Assembly: GCA_021234155.1 (NCBI GenBank)
Contig: JAJEKV010000060.1
Location: 8,018,323-8,082,322 of the forward strand
Reading direction: 5' to 3'
DNA: 64,000 nucleotides
From: Isoetes taiwanensis
Lineage: Eukaryota > Streptophyta > Lycopodiopsida > Isoetales > Isoetaceae
Numbering within the stretch: the first letter of the stretch is position 1; each line of letters opens with the position of its first letter. The position numbers were made by a program, and so were the translations under genes. The notes beneath the pieces are model-generated. The model was not told where the DNA came from, searched no databases, and saw only the letters and a list, made by a program, of their open reading frames with translations. Positions 11,010 through 21,493 of the stretch are shown one piece after another.

Positions 11010-11298
11010 AGCAATGACCTCAGAAATTAAAAGAAAAAAAACTCTCTATTATCATGTGCTATTATAGGTACAACCAATCAAAACTTGTCGCTATGTATTG
11101 ATTGCCTGTCACACATAATGAGCAAAATCATATTATCAAGATAGCAAAATGGAATCACTATGCAATCAGATTCTAGGATTAAGACTGAAGCAAAACGTCT
11201 TAGACTGACTTTATAACAATTTGACCACAAATATTTATATGGTTCAATCAACTATGTGATTTAATGCATAGAAATACTATAGAAAGATGAGCAATTAC

Positions 11299-11414
11299 CC
11301 TGCCCAGATGTACAATCCCAGACCCTTAAAGTCCGATCTTCCTCTCCAGCGCACAGAGAAGATGAGTTTTGTTGGAGGGCAATTCCCTTCATTGCATGGA
11401 GCAGGAGCCCATAG
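11299..11414 (-). CDS. Single exon with one WD40 repeat
   Basis: On the minus strand, AAAG at 11415-11418 serves as acceptor and GTAATTGC (ending at 11291) as donor. The 116-base exon reads through MKGIALQQNSSSLCAGEEDR and TLRVWDCTSGQ, the classic end of a WD40 blade (S/A-G-x-D-x-T-[IL]-x-V-W-D). WD40 blades build beta-propellers that act as protein-binding platforms; one blade does not identify the gene. No second blade was found nearby, so this is either an exon of a gene with long introns or an orphan relic. Confidence 0.6.
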
Positions 11415-11698
11415 CTTTGTGAAAAGCAAAACAATCAAGCATTTCTAGTAATGATATTGTCGTCAATATAATCTTATCACGCACCAGCATCAATTTCATT
11501 GTGCACCAAATTCAAATAGAAAGGCATCAGCCCAATCTGACCATGGAGGTTCTGACTGTTCTTCTCAGCAAAGGGACCCATTTTTTAATTCTCCAGATAA
11601 ACATCAGATCCCAAGCACGCTATCGAATAGCCTCTGAAACATTTGCAACCTGTAAAATGATTCAAAATAATAAGCCTAAGTTAACCTCTGTAATCTAA

Positions 11699-12440
11699 AG
11701 GAAGGAAGGAAGGAAGGAAGGAAGTATATTTTAATGTCCACGGAGGCCAAATCTGGCCTATGAGACGGTTACAGACATACAGGGCATGAGCCCTACCAAA
11801 ACTCGGGAGCTATGCCCCCTAACAAGTCTCAAATACCAAAAACAAAACAAGCGGGCATAAGCCCAAGCAGAACTCGGGGGCTATGCCCCATAACAATGTA
11901 ACCAATAAAACAAAAGGGTGAAACCAACCAAAACCAAACAAAACCGGAGGCGGGAAGCACATGGCTATACAAAAACTGTCCATATGGATCAATCGGCCAA
12001 TGTATCTCGGATGACAGCCTGGCCTCCTATGTACACGGTCCACTTCCGTTGCAGTCAAGCTTCGCGGACTCGGCATAATTCTTCCTTCCGTCTGCAGAGC
12101 TGCGCGGGGGTAAGGTCTTCCTGGACAGAGAAGGCGGTTCCTTTCAAGTGATTGCCATGACGGAGGATGTGTAATCTGGACAAGCCATCCCATAAACGGA
12201 CTAGCAAGTGTCGGGGGCGGTCGGGTCGTGCTGCTCCAACTCGGTGTGCGGAGAGGACGCCGTCTGCCTGTATGTGCATTACCTGAGTGAAAAACTGGTC
12301 CACCTCAACTATAGCAAGAGTGTCACTCGCCTATTCCAGACCTACAATGTGTAGGTTCAAAGGGGACGTGTGCTCTGTGGCTCTACTAGGTTCCGAACAT
12401 GGGACCTTCGCTTGGTCAGCGGGCAAATAATCCTTTGTCG
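11699..12440 (-). mobile_element. LINE ORF1-type fragment with short 3' UTR and (GGAA)n tail
   Basis: On the minus strand the region about 12300-11960 encodes RPDRPRHLLVRLWDGLSRL, then GTAFSVQEDLTPAQLCRRKE and WTVYIGGQAVI. This is the pattern of the L1-like ORF1 C-terminal domain (LKGT-x-EDLT-x5-R-x-EL). A TGA interrupts it at 12055-12057 and further stops follow. It leads directly into a UTR with repeated GGGCATAGC-type words and ends at GGCCTCCGTGGACATTAAAA plus a microsatellite at 11700-11724. No reverse transcriptase lies between ORF1 and the tail, so this resembles a half-LINE, or a LINE with its ORF2 deleted. Confidence 0.65.
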
Positions 12441-12731
12441 GTGGTTGTGTGGGCCTAGGTAAAAGAGAGCAACACAAAAGTACCTCTACTCTTAAAGAAC
12501 GTAGTAGCTGCAGAGTGAAAATCTAAGGCAAACAGGAGCATACTTGTGCCCACACAAAAGATCTGATAAGCCAACATGCAATGCCTCCCAACAAATGTAG
12601 AATTATTTATGAAAGCAAAGAAATAGTGGGAATAAGCCAACCGCCCAAAAGCCGAACTTTTTTTTTAGAGAATATACCAAGTAAAATCAATCATAATCAA
12701 GGGTCACCCATACACATACGCAAAGCATAAA

Positions 12732-12775
12732 CAAGGTGCTGCGCACGAGGGGTTGCCCTCCGGTGGCACGAAAGT
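12732..12775 (+). repeat. Short repeat family 2, copy 1
   Basis: AACAAGGTGCTGCGCACG, then AGGGGTTGCCCTCC, a GC-rich hairpin-forming motif also found at 58447-58505 and, in reverse, at 62247-62306. The preceding stretch (12655-12730) matches 16540-16625. Confidence 0.7.
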
Positions 12776-13320
12776 GTGATTTTATAGTTTCTGTTTTTCC
12801 AATTTCTTGAGTACATAGAGCAACCTTGAGCTATAGCTCTTACATTAACATTTGCCTACAAGACACATCTAAAGAAGATTAGATTACTTATACAGACATC
12901 TAGCAAATGCATCTGAATCAAGCACCACGGATTACCTTTGCCAGTGCATCACAAGTTTGCACTTACACCAGGTGTGCTGGCCATTTCACTGTCCAACTAT
13001 TGCCAAGATGTTACAATTTTTAATCATCTCAATCTGCATAAAGTTTCTGGACAAGTGAATAAACCAATTCCGTAATAAAGATTACTCAAGCCAAGTACAA
13101 ATACCCTCGAAATACGGGCAACTTCTAAGGCCCTCTTGAGCTTCCTTTCTGGAGCCTTTGCCGTTACCTATACCTCTTTTTCTGGAGTTGCAAAGCAAAT
13201 TGAATGTTCACTACTTGCCTGCAGAATAAAGCAAAAGGCAGTAAGAAAGATGAAATTTCAGTAATGAGAAGACTATGTTTGTCGACTTGGAGGTGCGGAT
13301 CCTTCAGCCTAGAAGAGAGA

Positions 13321-13398
13321 TATTCACTATTTCTCCCTGCTTATTGCCCGAACAAGAGAAATATTCACTATTTCTCCCTACTTATTGCCCGAACAGGG
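13321..13398. repeat. 41-bp tandem duplication
   Basis: TATTCACTATTTCTCCCTGC...CCCGAACAAGAGAAA occurs twice in direct succession (13321-13361 and 13362-13398), differing at few positions. Confidence 0.9.
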
Positions 13399-13415
13399 TT
13401 CAAGCACAATGATTT

Positions 13416-13540
13416 ATAAGATTGTTTGTTGTATTATTTGAATAGTTCAATAGTTTCTTTATAAGATTTTTAGTTGTATTATTTAAATAGTTCAATGGTT
13501 TCTTTATAAGATTTTTGGTTATATTATTTAAATAGTTGTT
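13416..13540. repeat. 45-bp AT-rich tandem repeat, 2.8 copies
   Basis: The unit ataagatttttrgttgtatt...tagttcaatrgtttcttt repeats at 13416, 13461 and 13506. Confidence 0.9.
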
Positions 13541-13839
13541 TTGCACCATTTATTTTTGTTTTGCACCATTAGTTTGGGCATGAGTTCTCAAACAAAAAAT
13601 TGCTAACCTTGGATGTGGAAGATTCCAAGGAATTTTCCACGGAATCTTCCGCAATCCGAGCCTCTAAAAAATAAGACTTCATGAGCATGCATAATTCTTT
13701 GTTGGCTTTATGTACATGGCAGAGAAAAATACATCCATCCTCAATTTTCTTACGTTCTTTAGTCCCAACGTTTTTTTTTGAAGAACTATATAGCAAAGCG
13801 AAAAGAGACAAACATTAAAATGGACATGAAATTCATATC

Positions 13840-14110
13840 GATATTTTATGAATGGTTTTATTACAAAGACATGTCAAGCATAGAATCACCCCCAAGATGT
13901 TCTTTTTGAAGAGCCGAACAATTTGTCCGACTTAGAGAGAGGCGATTGGTGCAATACAAATAAGTTAAGGCTTCCCAAAGTTCCATTGCACCTGGAAATA
14001 AAAATGGCCTTTTCTTATGACCAAACTGCAAAACAGACCTCCAAACATCAATTTTGAGAACCAACTTCAGTTGGGTCCTGTGGGGATCTGGCCTCCTTAA
14101 TCTCTCCAAA
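13840..14110 (-). mobile_element. Probable LINE 3' fragment
   Basis: The minus strand encodes about 80 residues including VWRSVLQFGHKKRPFLFPGA and MELWEALTYLYC, then a stop and a GTAATAAAACCATTCATAAAA-like end. That layout resembles the 3' end of the LINE at 537-2322 (GTAATAAAGG...TTCATAAAA). I read it as the tail of a related LINE C-terminal ORF, but the peptide lacks a diagnostic motif. It lies directly against the end of the RETICULATA-related fragment. Confidence 0.4.
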
Positions 14111-14112
14111 GT

Positions 14113-14660
14113 TTATTTTCGAGTTTGAATCAGGTTCTCTATGACCTCTTTACAATAATCTGCTGAAGTACTCTCTGATTTCTGTGAGTCAGTAAGGCGA
14201 GCCAATAGAACAAAAGTATAGCCACCTAGAAGATTATTCAAAGCACGAGTGAATAGCATAGAGGCCTTAAAGGCTGAAGGAGGTAGCATATTGGCAAGGC
14301 TGAATTCAAATCCATTTAGTGCCTGATATCTAAGATTGCTGCTGAATGCCATATGCAACCGCCATGTTATAGCATCAAGAAAAGTTGGAGGTGGCTTGTT
14401 CTGAAGAACAAAATTTTGATCCATCTTTTTTCTGGCATTAAGCAGACCATTTGACAAAGCAATTCCAAACAATCCTGCCAAAAGTCCTACTCCAGAAAAT
14501 ATCAAACCCTTATATACGAAAGTTCCACCCCTGTCTAGAAGAGAATAAGCACTAGGCTCAAACATATGTTTGCAGGACACATCAAAAATTCCTGGCAATC
14601 CTGCCCCTATTGCAGCAGCAGCAGATGTAGGGGCCAGCAAATATATAATTCAAAAGATGT
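14113..14660 (-). pseudogene. RETICULATA-related (DUF3411) protein, C-terminal fragment
   Basis: The minus strand reads YLLAPTSAAAA, later GGTFVYKGLIFSGVGLLAGL and ALSNGLLNARKKMD, then NKPPPTFLDAITWRLHM and SSNLRYQALNGFEF, ending ARLTDSQKSES. These are conserved landmarks of the DUF3411 membrane domain of plastid-envelope RETICULATA-RELATED proteins, which influence leaf mesophyll development and plastid metabolism. At least two hydrophobic segments are visible. The transit peptide and the first half are absent. A TGA sits just upstream of the YLLAPT motif, in the frame running back to a possible acceptor near 14680. About 170 residues remain of a usual 350-430. It may be a terminal exon of a live gene, but with no upstream exon seen I call it a fragment. 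Confidence 0.75.
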
Positions 14661-14803
14661 GTGCATGTATGATTAACTGCAACCTTTGCTTGTCTTTTAT
14701 AATCAACCTAAATCATGTCAAGATTGTTAATCTCAAGCATATAAGTTGCTTTTCAACTTATTGCTCCTCATATTCAAAAAGAATCAACTAGATAACTCAT
14801 CAC

Positions 14804-14947
14804 CTTAGCAATAACTTCATTTCCAACATGAATCTGCTCATTTAAATCAAATAGTGCTCCTATGTGCAAGACATAGTCCCCGTAGATTTGTGTATTCTTT
14901 ATTTCAAGCGTCGCATTTGAAATCAACAATGCTCCACTGTCATAAAT
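14804..14947 (-). CDS. Possible OB-fold exon resembling CST subunit TEN1
   Basis: With acceptor CTTACAG (ending at 14948) and donor AAG|GTGATG (14804/14803), the minus strand gives a 48-residue exon containing ALLISNATLEIKNTQ and VLHIGALFDLNEQIHVGNEV, then IAK. The pattern 'SLKI-xTQ ... F-x-VGSIYQFIGEL ... ILKARV' of plant TEN1, the small OB-fold protein of the telomere CST complex, is similar in spacing. I rely on memory of the family pattern only; other OB-fold proteins are possible. No flanking TEN1 exon was recognised, so the exon may be an orphan. Confidence 0.35.
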
Positions 14948-15054
14948 CTGTAAGCATACGAGGCACATACAAAGAATAAGAATGTTGTATACATTTTGAC
15001 ATCTAGGTTGCGAAAAGCATAGCATCTTCGGACCCAAGGTAAAAGAATGGAACG

Positions 15055-15311
15055 CTTCCATCTTACCCATCTTACAGAAACCATCTAGGAGACTATTATA
15101 GGTAATTGCATCTGGAACGTGTCCAAAGAATGCCATTTGCTTCAATACTTCCTTAGCCTTGTGCAATTCTACAGAGACGATCAATGAGTATGTTAAAAGT
15201 AACTACATCTGGTACACATCCAGCTTCTATCATCTGGTGAAACACACGCTCTGCATCCTCTACCTTTTGGTTCATACAAAGACCATGTATCATAGTATTG
15301 TAAGAGACAAC
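15055..15311 (-). pseudogene. PPR-repeat fragment with frameshift
   Basis: After an acceptor-like GGCAG the minus strand reads VVSYNTMIHGLCMNQKVEDA, GCVPDVVTFNILIDRLC, a one-frame jump near 15176, then LHKAKEVLKQMAFFGHVPDA and ITYNSLLDGFCKMGKMEA. These are P-type pentatricopeptide repeats (about 35 residues each), the RNA-binding helical units of organelle RNA-processing proteins. About 2.3 repeats remain of the usual ten or more. The frameshift and lack of further repeats either side mark it as a relic. Confidence 0.8.
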
Positions 15312-15804
15312 CTGCCATGTGCAACAAAACCCTATGACTGCATGCTGGGCAGACACTCTGGAGCCGAATCAATGCTTCATGTTGTTTGAAGAGGCAACAA
15401 AAACCAATGAAAGGATTGCTAAAACAAAAGGCGAGATGCTCAGTCATGGTCCGAATTGCTGTGGCCACCCGCCTTCAACCAACGTGTCTAAATGGCTCAG
15501 ATACGTCCCCTTGCATCATAGCCGCTGCACAGATTTGCATGAGAGAAGCAAAAACATTTCGAGCAAAATCAGCATTTACTGGAAATGGCAAGAAACAGAG
15601 TTTAGGTTTAAACCATAGCTGGAATAGATCAAAGAAGAAAATAAAGCTTCCAATGAAAGGAAACCGGCTCCTATATAACAAGGCGCAAGTTTGCTGAAGA
15701 GATATTCCTACACCAAAACGACAGGCTTACCTTGCCCGATGGCCTCCGTGCTATTCGGTCAGCCGGTTTGCACAGCAGCCACTCGGCAACAGGGGCGACC
15801 GAGT

Positions 15805-15927
15805 ATTTACAGCCTACGATGGGTTTTTAGCAGTCATTGGCATATTCTGGGTATATATTGGCATATACCTAGCATATGCCATAAACCCACCTCAACAAGG
15901 GCTTGCCCCCTTAGGGGCAACCCAAAA
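15805..15927 (+). repeat. Short interspersed repeat family 1, copy 1
   Basis: Shared layout: ATTTACAG, GTTTTTAGCAGTCAT, several GCATAT words, then ACAAGGGCTTGCCCCCTTAG and GGGCAACCC with a short A tail. TTGCCCC...GGGGCAA forms a 7-bp stem. Three further copies lie at 26271, 30530 and 61399, all in the same orientation. Size, A tail and dispersal suggest a SINE, but no clear pol III A/B box was found. Confidence 0.75.
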
Positions 15928-15940
15928 TATGTTTGCAGAT

Positions 15941-16550
15941 AAGCTTTTTCCTCCATTACATCTGAGTAGAGAATGATTTTAGTGGCATGAGATCCAGTCT
16001 TATTGTGCACAACAGCAAATAATCGATGGAGAATTGCTGGGCCCATTTGCCAACATTTAGAAGCTGAGCATGGTACTCCATAGTTTTCTAAGAAGTATGA
16101 TCACTAGTAAAATCGCCCCTTTTTTTTTTTTTGAAGGCAAGATTTTTATTTACAATGACCTTACTACAAAAGTGGCTCCACAATAGGCCAGATAGGAAAT
16201 ATTTTAGCACAGAACCTAATGATCTCTTACAGATCAGATATGGAGTTACACCCATTGCTGTAAAACCCCAAGTGCAGGAACAGAAAATAGCATAGCTCCA
16301 TAAGGCCATACGAAGCAAAATAAATCCAATTGCAGATGGTAAAATCCATTTGTAGATGGAACACATCTCAAATCTTAAAGCGTTAGACTTGTAAACTGGA
16401 GAATAAATCATACGCAGAGTGGCATGGCATAGTCATGGTGTTGATTGCCTCTCAGAAATGACCCTTGTAGCTGATTTCCAGTTGTAGCATGCTTTAGGCT
16501 TTTAGAACCCTTCTTTTACAAAATCACATATGCCCAGAACCCGAACTTTT
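15941..16550. repeat. Long direct duplication, copy A (interrupted)
   Basis: AAGCTTTTTCCTCCATTACA through GCCCAGAACCCGAACTTT is a diverged copy of 16648-17081. Copy A contains the retroposon insertion at 16115-16338. No coding signal is seen in either copy. Confidence 0.85.
16115..16338 (-). mobile_element. 224-bp retroposon insertion with 8-bp TSD
   Basis: Comparison with the uninterrupted copy B shows an insertion flanked by GTAAAATC on both sides (16107-16114 and 16339-16346). Next to the left border is a run of T (16120-16132), so the element is on the minus strand with its poly(A) there, preceded by GTAAATAAAAATCTTGCCTTC. The length and tail fit a short, 5'-truncated non-LTR retroposon. 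No protein motif was recognised. Confidence 0.75.
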
Positions 16551-16647
16551 TTTTTTTGGAACAGACCAAATAAAATCAATGATATTCAGGGGTCAACATC
16601 CAAACACATATGCAAAAGCATAAAAAAATGTCTGTAGACCTGGGTTG

Positions 16648-17081
16648 AAGCTTTTTCCTCCATTATATTTGAGTAGAGAATGATTTTGGTGGCTTGAGAT
16701 CCGGTCTTGTAATGCACAACAACAAATAATTGATGGAGAATTGCTAGGCCCTTTTGTCCAGCATTTAGGAATTGAACATGGTATTTCACAGTATTTTGAG
16801 AAGTATCATCACCTAAAATCCATTTGTAGATGGAATGCAGCTCAAATCTTAAAGCATTAGACTTGTAAACTGGAGAATAAATCATAACTGGAGCGGCATG
16901 GCATAGTCATGGTGTCGGACTTGTAAACTGGAGAATAAATCATAACCAGAGCGGCATAGCATAGTCATGGTGTCGATTTCCTCTCAGAAACACCTTGCAA
17001 TCGTCATTTCCAACCATAACATGCTTTAGGGTTTCAAAAATCTTCATTTACAAAATCACATATGCCCAGAAGCCGAACTTT
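16648..17081. repeat. Long direct duplication, copy B
   Basis: Uninterrupted partner of 15941-16550. It additionally repeats a short internal piece (GACTTGTAAACTGGAGAATAAATCATAAC at about 16860-16890 and 16918-16946). Confidence 0.85.
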
Positions 17082-18956
17082 CCATCGCTAGTTAAAGTTT
17101 TGAATCGCCTCTAATAGTTAGTTAATTGCATGGAAAAGCCTTGATCAAGACCTTGCCATTTTGGCTCTTTTTAGTGGAGAAAGAATCGACACACCTGGGA
17201 ACACAAAAGCTTTGGAGAAACCACATCTTTATTTATTTATTTAGGAACAATTGAAATCGAGAAATGCAAGGCAAGCGTGAGACAACGCTCTAGGCTCAGT
17301 GGTCGAAGTTGGAATGCTTTCTGGTGCATCCTGCACTAGGACAATCTTTGTAGAGGGTATTATAACTGCAGTGGCTCCATCTGACAGTGTAAATGATTAA
17401 AAGCTTGGGGATGACCATCTAGGTGTTGGCATTGGAAGGCTGCTTATCCAAGTTGATACCATCATGACCTCTAGTGATTGCATTGTATGCTCTCGGCTAC
17501 TCAAGTCTCAAGCTCAGCTAAAATGGCCAATTCGACACACTACTCACAAAGATGAGAAGAACCTTGAAGACCCAACTCAATAAGATACCTTGAAGCTTCA
17601 CAAAGATCATGTGGAAGACTTGGTAGTGGATGAGCATTCATTGAAGATAAGGAAGAGGCATCATGTGTTTCTTAAAAGGCAACCAAAGGCATCTTGGAGG
17701 ATTAGAAGTGAGCAGTGCATGCAAAGGGAAGAAAGTAAGGCAACAACCAAAGAAAACCTAGAGGCAGTCAGAGGATGAGAGTGTTGCAATCTCGATTGCA
17801 CAATTCAATATCATGTGGATGACCGTGTTGAAATGAAGTCTTAGTACAGTGGACAACTTCAGAAAGACAGGATTAATTTCATCTACTCCTTGTGTAGAAA
17901 TCTAGCACTAATTGGCTTGAAGACATCATTTTATAGATATTGGAAATAGGTCAGAAGGGCATAGAGTGTCCGATATGGCAATGCATTTATTTTGAAACCT
18001 AGAGCAAACTCTTTGAGGGCTATTGCAACATTTGGAAGCTTTGTAAGATACATGTCCCAATCTATGCCCTAAAGTCCAAAGTGAATGAGCATGGTGTTAG
18101 AGTGGTCCAAACATTGTTGCCACAACATTATATCCAAAAAGAGTGCCTTAAAGATGTCAATGCAGAGGTCGGCCTTTTTAGCAGGTTATGGAAAACACAC
18201 ATTTCTAATGTGTGTTCTGCAACAATGCCATTCTCAAAGTGCAACACATGTATTCAACTAAAGGATACATTTGCATCAACTGCAACAGAAAAAGAAAGGA
18301 TGGCAATTTGTAGATCACCAGTCAGACCAAATATCATGTAGACAACTATATTGGCAGTGGAAAAGATTTTTTCAAATGCATCCTGATAGATATATGTGTC
18401 TGATTCATGACAAGATGGACGAACACAAGACTTTCTTGCCAAAGCTAGATCCTTTTCCTAAGCATTATCAAAATGCTTTTCAGATGAAGGTAAGATTTGC
18501 TGGTGTCTTCATACATGGACATAGTACTAGTACTTACAGATATTTTATGCTTGATCTTTGGAAGGATGATCAAAAGTTCCATGTGAGTTCAATTTTCAAG
18601 TGCTCGAAAATATTAGAGAGAGGAACTATAGTATTCTCCGCCAGCCCCCATTGTTTATGCTTTGAGGATGATCAACCGCTTACTTATCGAAGGCAGATAA
18701 AGGAGCTCATATTGGAAGTATCAAAAGAAACAAAAAAGATTTGGGATGAGTTTCTCATACAAGAAAAGCAACTTCAAGGAACTATGTGTTCAACTGGATA
18801 ACTAATCTATTGGAAAGAAAACAAGAATAGATGGATGTTTGGGGCAATGTCATACTTGACAGTGATAGGAGTCTTCAAGATTGTGAAGGTGGGGTTCATG
18901 ATAGTTGGGCACAAACATGATGATATAGATGCATTTTTTGATACTTTTTCTACTAC

Positions 18957-19130
18957 GCTTAAGAGAATGAGAATGAGAATGAGAATGATTTTTTATCGTC
19001 CACTGAGGCCAATCGGCCTATGGGACCCATAAGGAGCGCAACAAACTTATTATTGTCCGGGTTAAAAAACCCCCAGCCCGAAGGGTTTTCAAGGGAAAAA
19101 ACGTGGCAGTAATAAGAATGCTGTCAAATT
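18957..19130 (-). mobile_element. Retroposon 3' end with (TTCTCA)n tail
   Basis: On the minus strand this reads ...CATAGGCCGATTGGCCTCAG then TGGACGATAAAAAATCA and a hexamer microsatellite (18961-18988 on the plus strand). The same 3' end (ATAGGCC...GGCCTC.GTGGAC.TTAAAA) closes the ORF1-type element at 11699, but there with (TTCC)n. It lies inside the DUF7869-type coding region. Confidence 0.7.
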
Positions 19131-19723
19131 GTACAAGTATACATCAATGTACATATACATGTCAAGTGTGTGCCTGAGTGATAAGTCTCCCTGAACTCAT
19201 GGATGTGTTTGAGAGTTGCATTGACCTTAACCCAATGGCTTTCTGATCAGTTGACAGGGCACTTAAAGCCACTTCATTTTAAGTTTTGGATAAGTGGAGG
19301 CCAGGTGATAACTTGTGAATGCCTGTGCAATGCATCAAAATGTGGCAAAGGGGGCCTAAGGGTGAAGTTTTTCTTCCTATAGGTGAACAAAAACCACTTC
19401 CTCCTTTCGAAAATGTTAAAGGCTCTAGCCAACCAATGAAGGATTTCTGGGATTACATAACACACTCGAAGGATGCTAAAAGAGAAAGCACATTTCATCA
19501 CTTAAGAAAAATCACATGGACTCCGTAATGAATTACTGGGAGAAAGTAGTGTCATGCTTACAAACAGAGGTCATGTGGACCGAAGTGGAGAGACGGTTTC
19601 TTGCCAGAGACTAGATGGAATGATTCTCATGGAGCAAGTACATCATAAAAGGTTGCGTAGGGTCCCAACAATGGCTCTAAGTGATTTATGGAAAGCAAGG
19701 CTTCAAAGCCGAAGTGGTTTGAA

Positions 19724-19819
19724 CTTCCTGAGTGGGATCCTTATGAGGACATCAAGAAAGGCTACTTTGTACTTCCTGAGTGGGATCCTTACGAGGACAT
19801 CAAGGAAGGCTACTTTGTA
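19724..19819 (+). repeat. 48-bp tandem duplication inside coding sequence
   Basis: Two successive in-frame copies encode LPEWDPYEDIKKGYFV and LPEWDPYEDIKEGYFV. They differ at only two or three bases, so the duplication is recent relative to the decay around it. Confidence 0.95.
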
Positions 19820-20109
19820 CTAAGGCCTAACGATGAAGACTGTCCAATATGGTTGGGGATGGCAATTTCCAATGTTACCACCACCATGCCTGATGGAGGG
19901 GAGTTGCAACTTGGGTTCCAGATTCAATATTGGGAGCGCGTTGGGAGGCATAAGAAAGGCAACTTGAAGGAATAGTACTCCAATTGTTGGGAGAAAAAGT
20001 GGAGAATAACTCCTGCTGATCCTCAAAGGAGAAAATTGGTGGAGTGTGTGTTATGGTCATATCTTGCTTGTCATATTACAAAGGACAAAATCCACAAGAT
20101 CCCAAAGAG

Positions 20110-21300
20110 GTAAATGGATAAAGCCATGAGCAACCTCCATGCTATAGCATTATATGCTGGTAGATAATATTATTTGTGTGCTATGTTGAGCATGTCCCTT
20201 GGAATTCTTAAGAACTTTCTCCACTGGTTGTTTGTAGATTTTATGAGAAAGACACATGAATCGTCATTGTTTTATGATGTGAATTATTTCTCGTGATTCA
20301 ATGCAAAAATTTTGTTTTTTCTGTATGAATCTCATTTTACTGCCCTAAACCTCAGATTGTGACCCACTTTAATTAAGTGTGACTTAAACAATGAAAACAA
20401 TCACGATGTAGACATTTCTTGCAAAACTTGGCATAGCCAATTATGAAGATTCCATGAATTATATTGCATTTCATAAGGGTGGTTTCATTTGACAAGTTTT
20501 CTTTTTACTAGACATTTCTTTTGTAGACCAACGATTGTCTAATAAGTTGGTATATCTGAATTTGCAACCATGAAATTCCTTGATTGGATCTATATTGCTA
20601 ACTTAACATTTTTATTAACTCTTGTAGAGGCCTGGGGGCCTAAATGGCTTGATAATACAATTATTATTATTTATACTACTATTTTATAAATGCCAAGCTG
20701 TTATTATCAGGTTTTGACACAATATTGTTTCTTATTCCTTCTTTCGTCCAATTTTAAATTCAAACAAAAAGTGCAGTTTGACATTGTAAGAAGTAATGTA
20801 CATGGCACATATGACATGCAAATGGCACACAAAGCAAGAGATAAAGATGAACTTACTCTAGGCATGATTGATATAAAAATGTTTTTAACTTCAATCCTCG
20901 AGTTTATAATAACTACTAGGAATCTAATAACTTCAGTTATCAAGTTTATAACAACTATTAGTGAGAAATATATGTAATATACAGTAAATTCCATAAATTC
21001 CATGGTTTCTAAATATAATAATTTTGGTTTACTGTAAAGCAAGATATTTTCAAAACAATAGTGGCAATCTAAATGCACTTAGACCATAGTGGTCCTTCTC
21101 CTCAAACATGACCATGGCTCTCTCTCTTCTCTAATGCCATTGCCTATGTTATATACTCAAAGCTCACATGCCTCCCCCACTTTAATGGATTATGCCCAAC
21201 TAGCCAACCGTTTACCTCAAATCTGCGCTATGCTAGTTTTTTTTTGTTTTGCAAAAAAAAAAAAAAAAAAAAATGCTACAGTCAAAAACATGGGGTAGAT
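20110..21300. other. AT-rich gene-free stretch
   Basis: No supported gene. It contains a short imperfect duplication near 20895-20965 (GAGTTTATAATAACTACTAG / CAAGTTTATAACAACTATTAG) and a 21-base A run at 21253-21273. Confidence 0.5.
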
Positions 21301-21309
21301 AACCCGTAT

Positions 21310-21407
21310 GGGAAAAAATTCAAAGGGCAATATGGCCATGGCCAAAATGGCGGGGTGGGGACAGTCCATTTTGGCCATGACCATATTGCCCGAGAATTTT
21401 ATTCCCA
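21310..21407. repeat. 41-bp-arm inverted repeat (hairpin)
   Basis: Left arm 21310-21350 (inner part GGGCAATATGGCCATGGCCA then AAATGG) pairs with 21366-21407, with about five mismatches and a 15-base loop. The RNA of either strand would fold into a long imperfect stem of small-RNA-precursor or MITE type. Confidence 0.85.
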
Positions 21408-21444
21408 TTAACGCCCGAGGGCCAAATCTAACAACAAAGAGCTG

Positions 21445-21493
21445 TAACGCCCTAGGGCGTTATGAGCCTTTGTGATAACGCCCTAGGGCATTA
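21445..21493. repeat. Tandem 18-bp palindromes
   Basis: TAACGCCCTAGGGCGTTA at 21445-21462 is a perfect palindrome; TAACGCCCTAGGGCATTA at 21476-21493 differs by one base. They adjoin the hairpin at 21310. Confidence 0.9.

Larger units (their letters stand above)
17590..20110 (+). pseudogene. DUF7869-type transposon-associated protein, heavily decayed
   Basis: Separate open stretches in different frames together follow the DUF7869 layout. They are a Cys pair region (SKCNTCIQLKDTFA, about 18235-18265), LIHDKMDEHKTFLPKL (about 18400-18445), VRFAGVFIHGHSTSTYRYFM and LDLWKDDQ (about 18490-18570), and VGHKHDDIDAFF (18904-18940). Then come a C-terminal charged part with a duplicated 16-residue unit and QIQYWERVG (about 19921-19947). 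D in HDKMD, H in HGH and HxHDDID look like conserved active-site candidates. Stops and frameshifts abound and a retroposon fragment splits it at about 18957-19130. Function is unknown for the family; I regard it as a DNA-transposon protein related in type to the gene at 45.4-48.6 kb. Confidence 0.65.
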
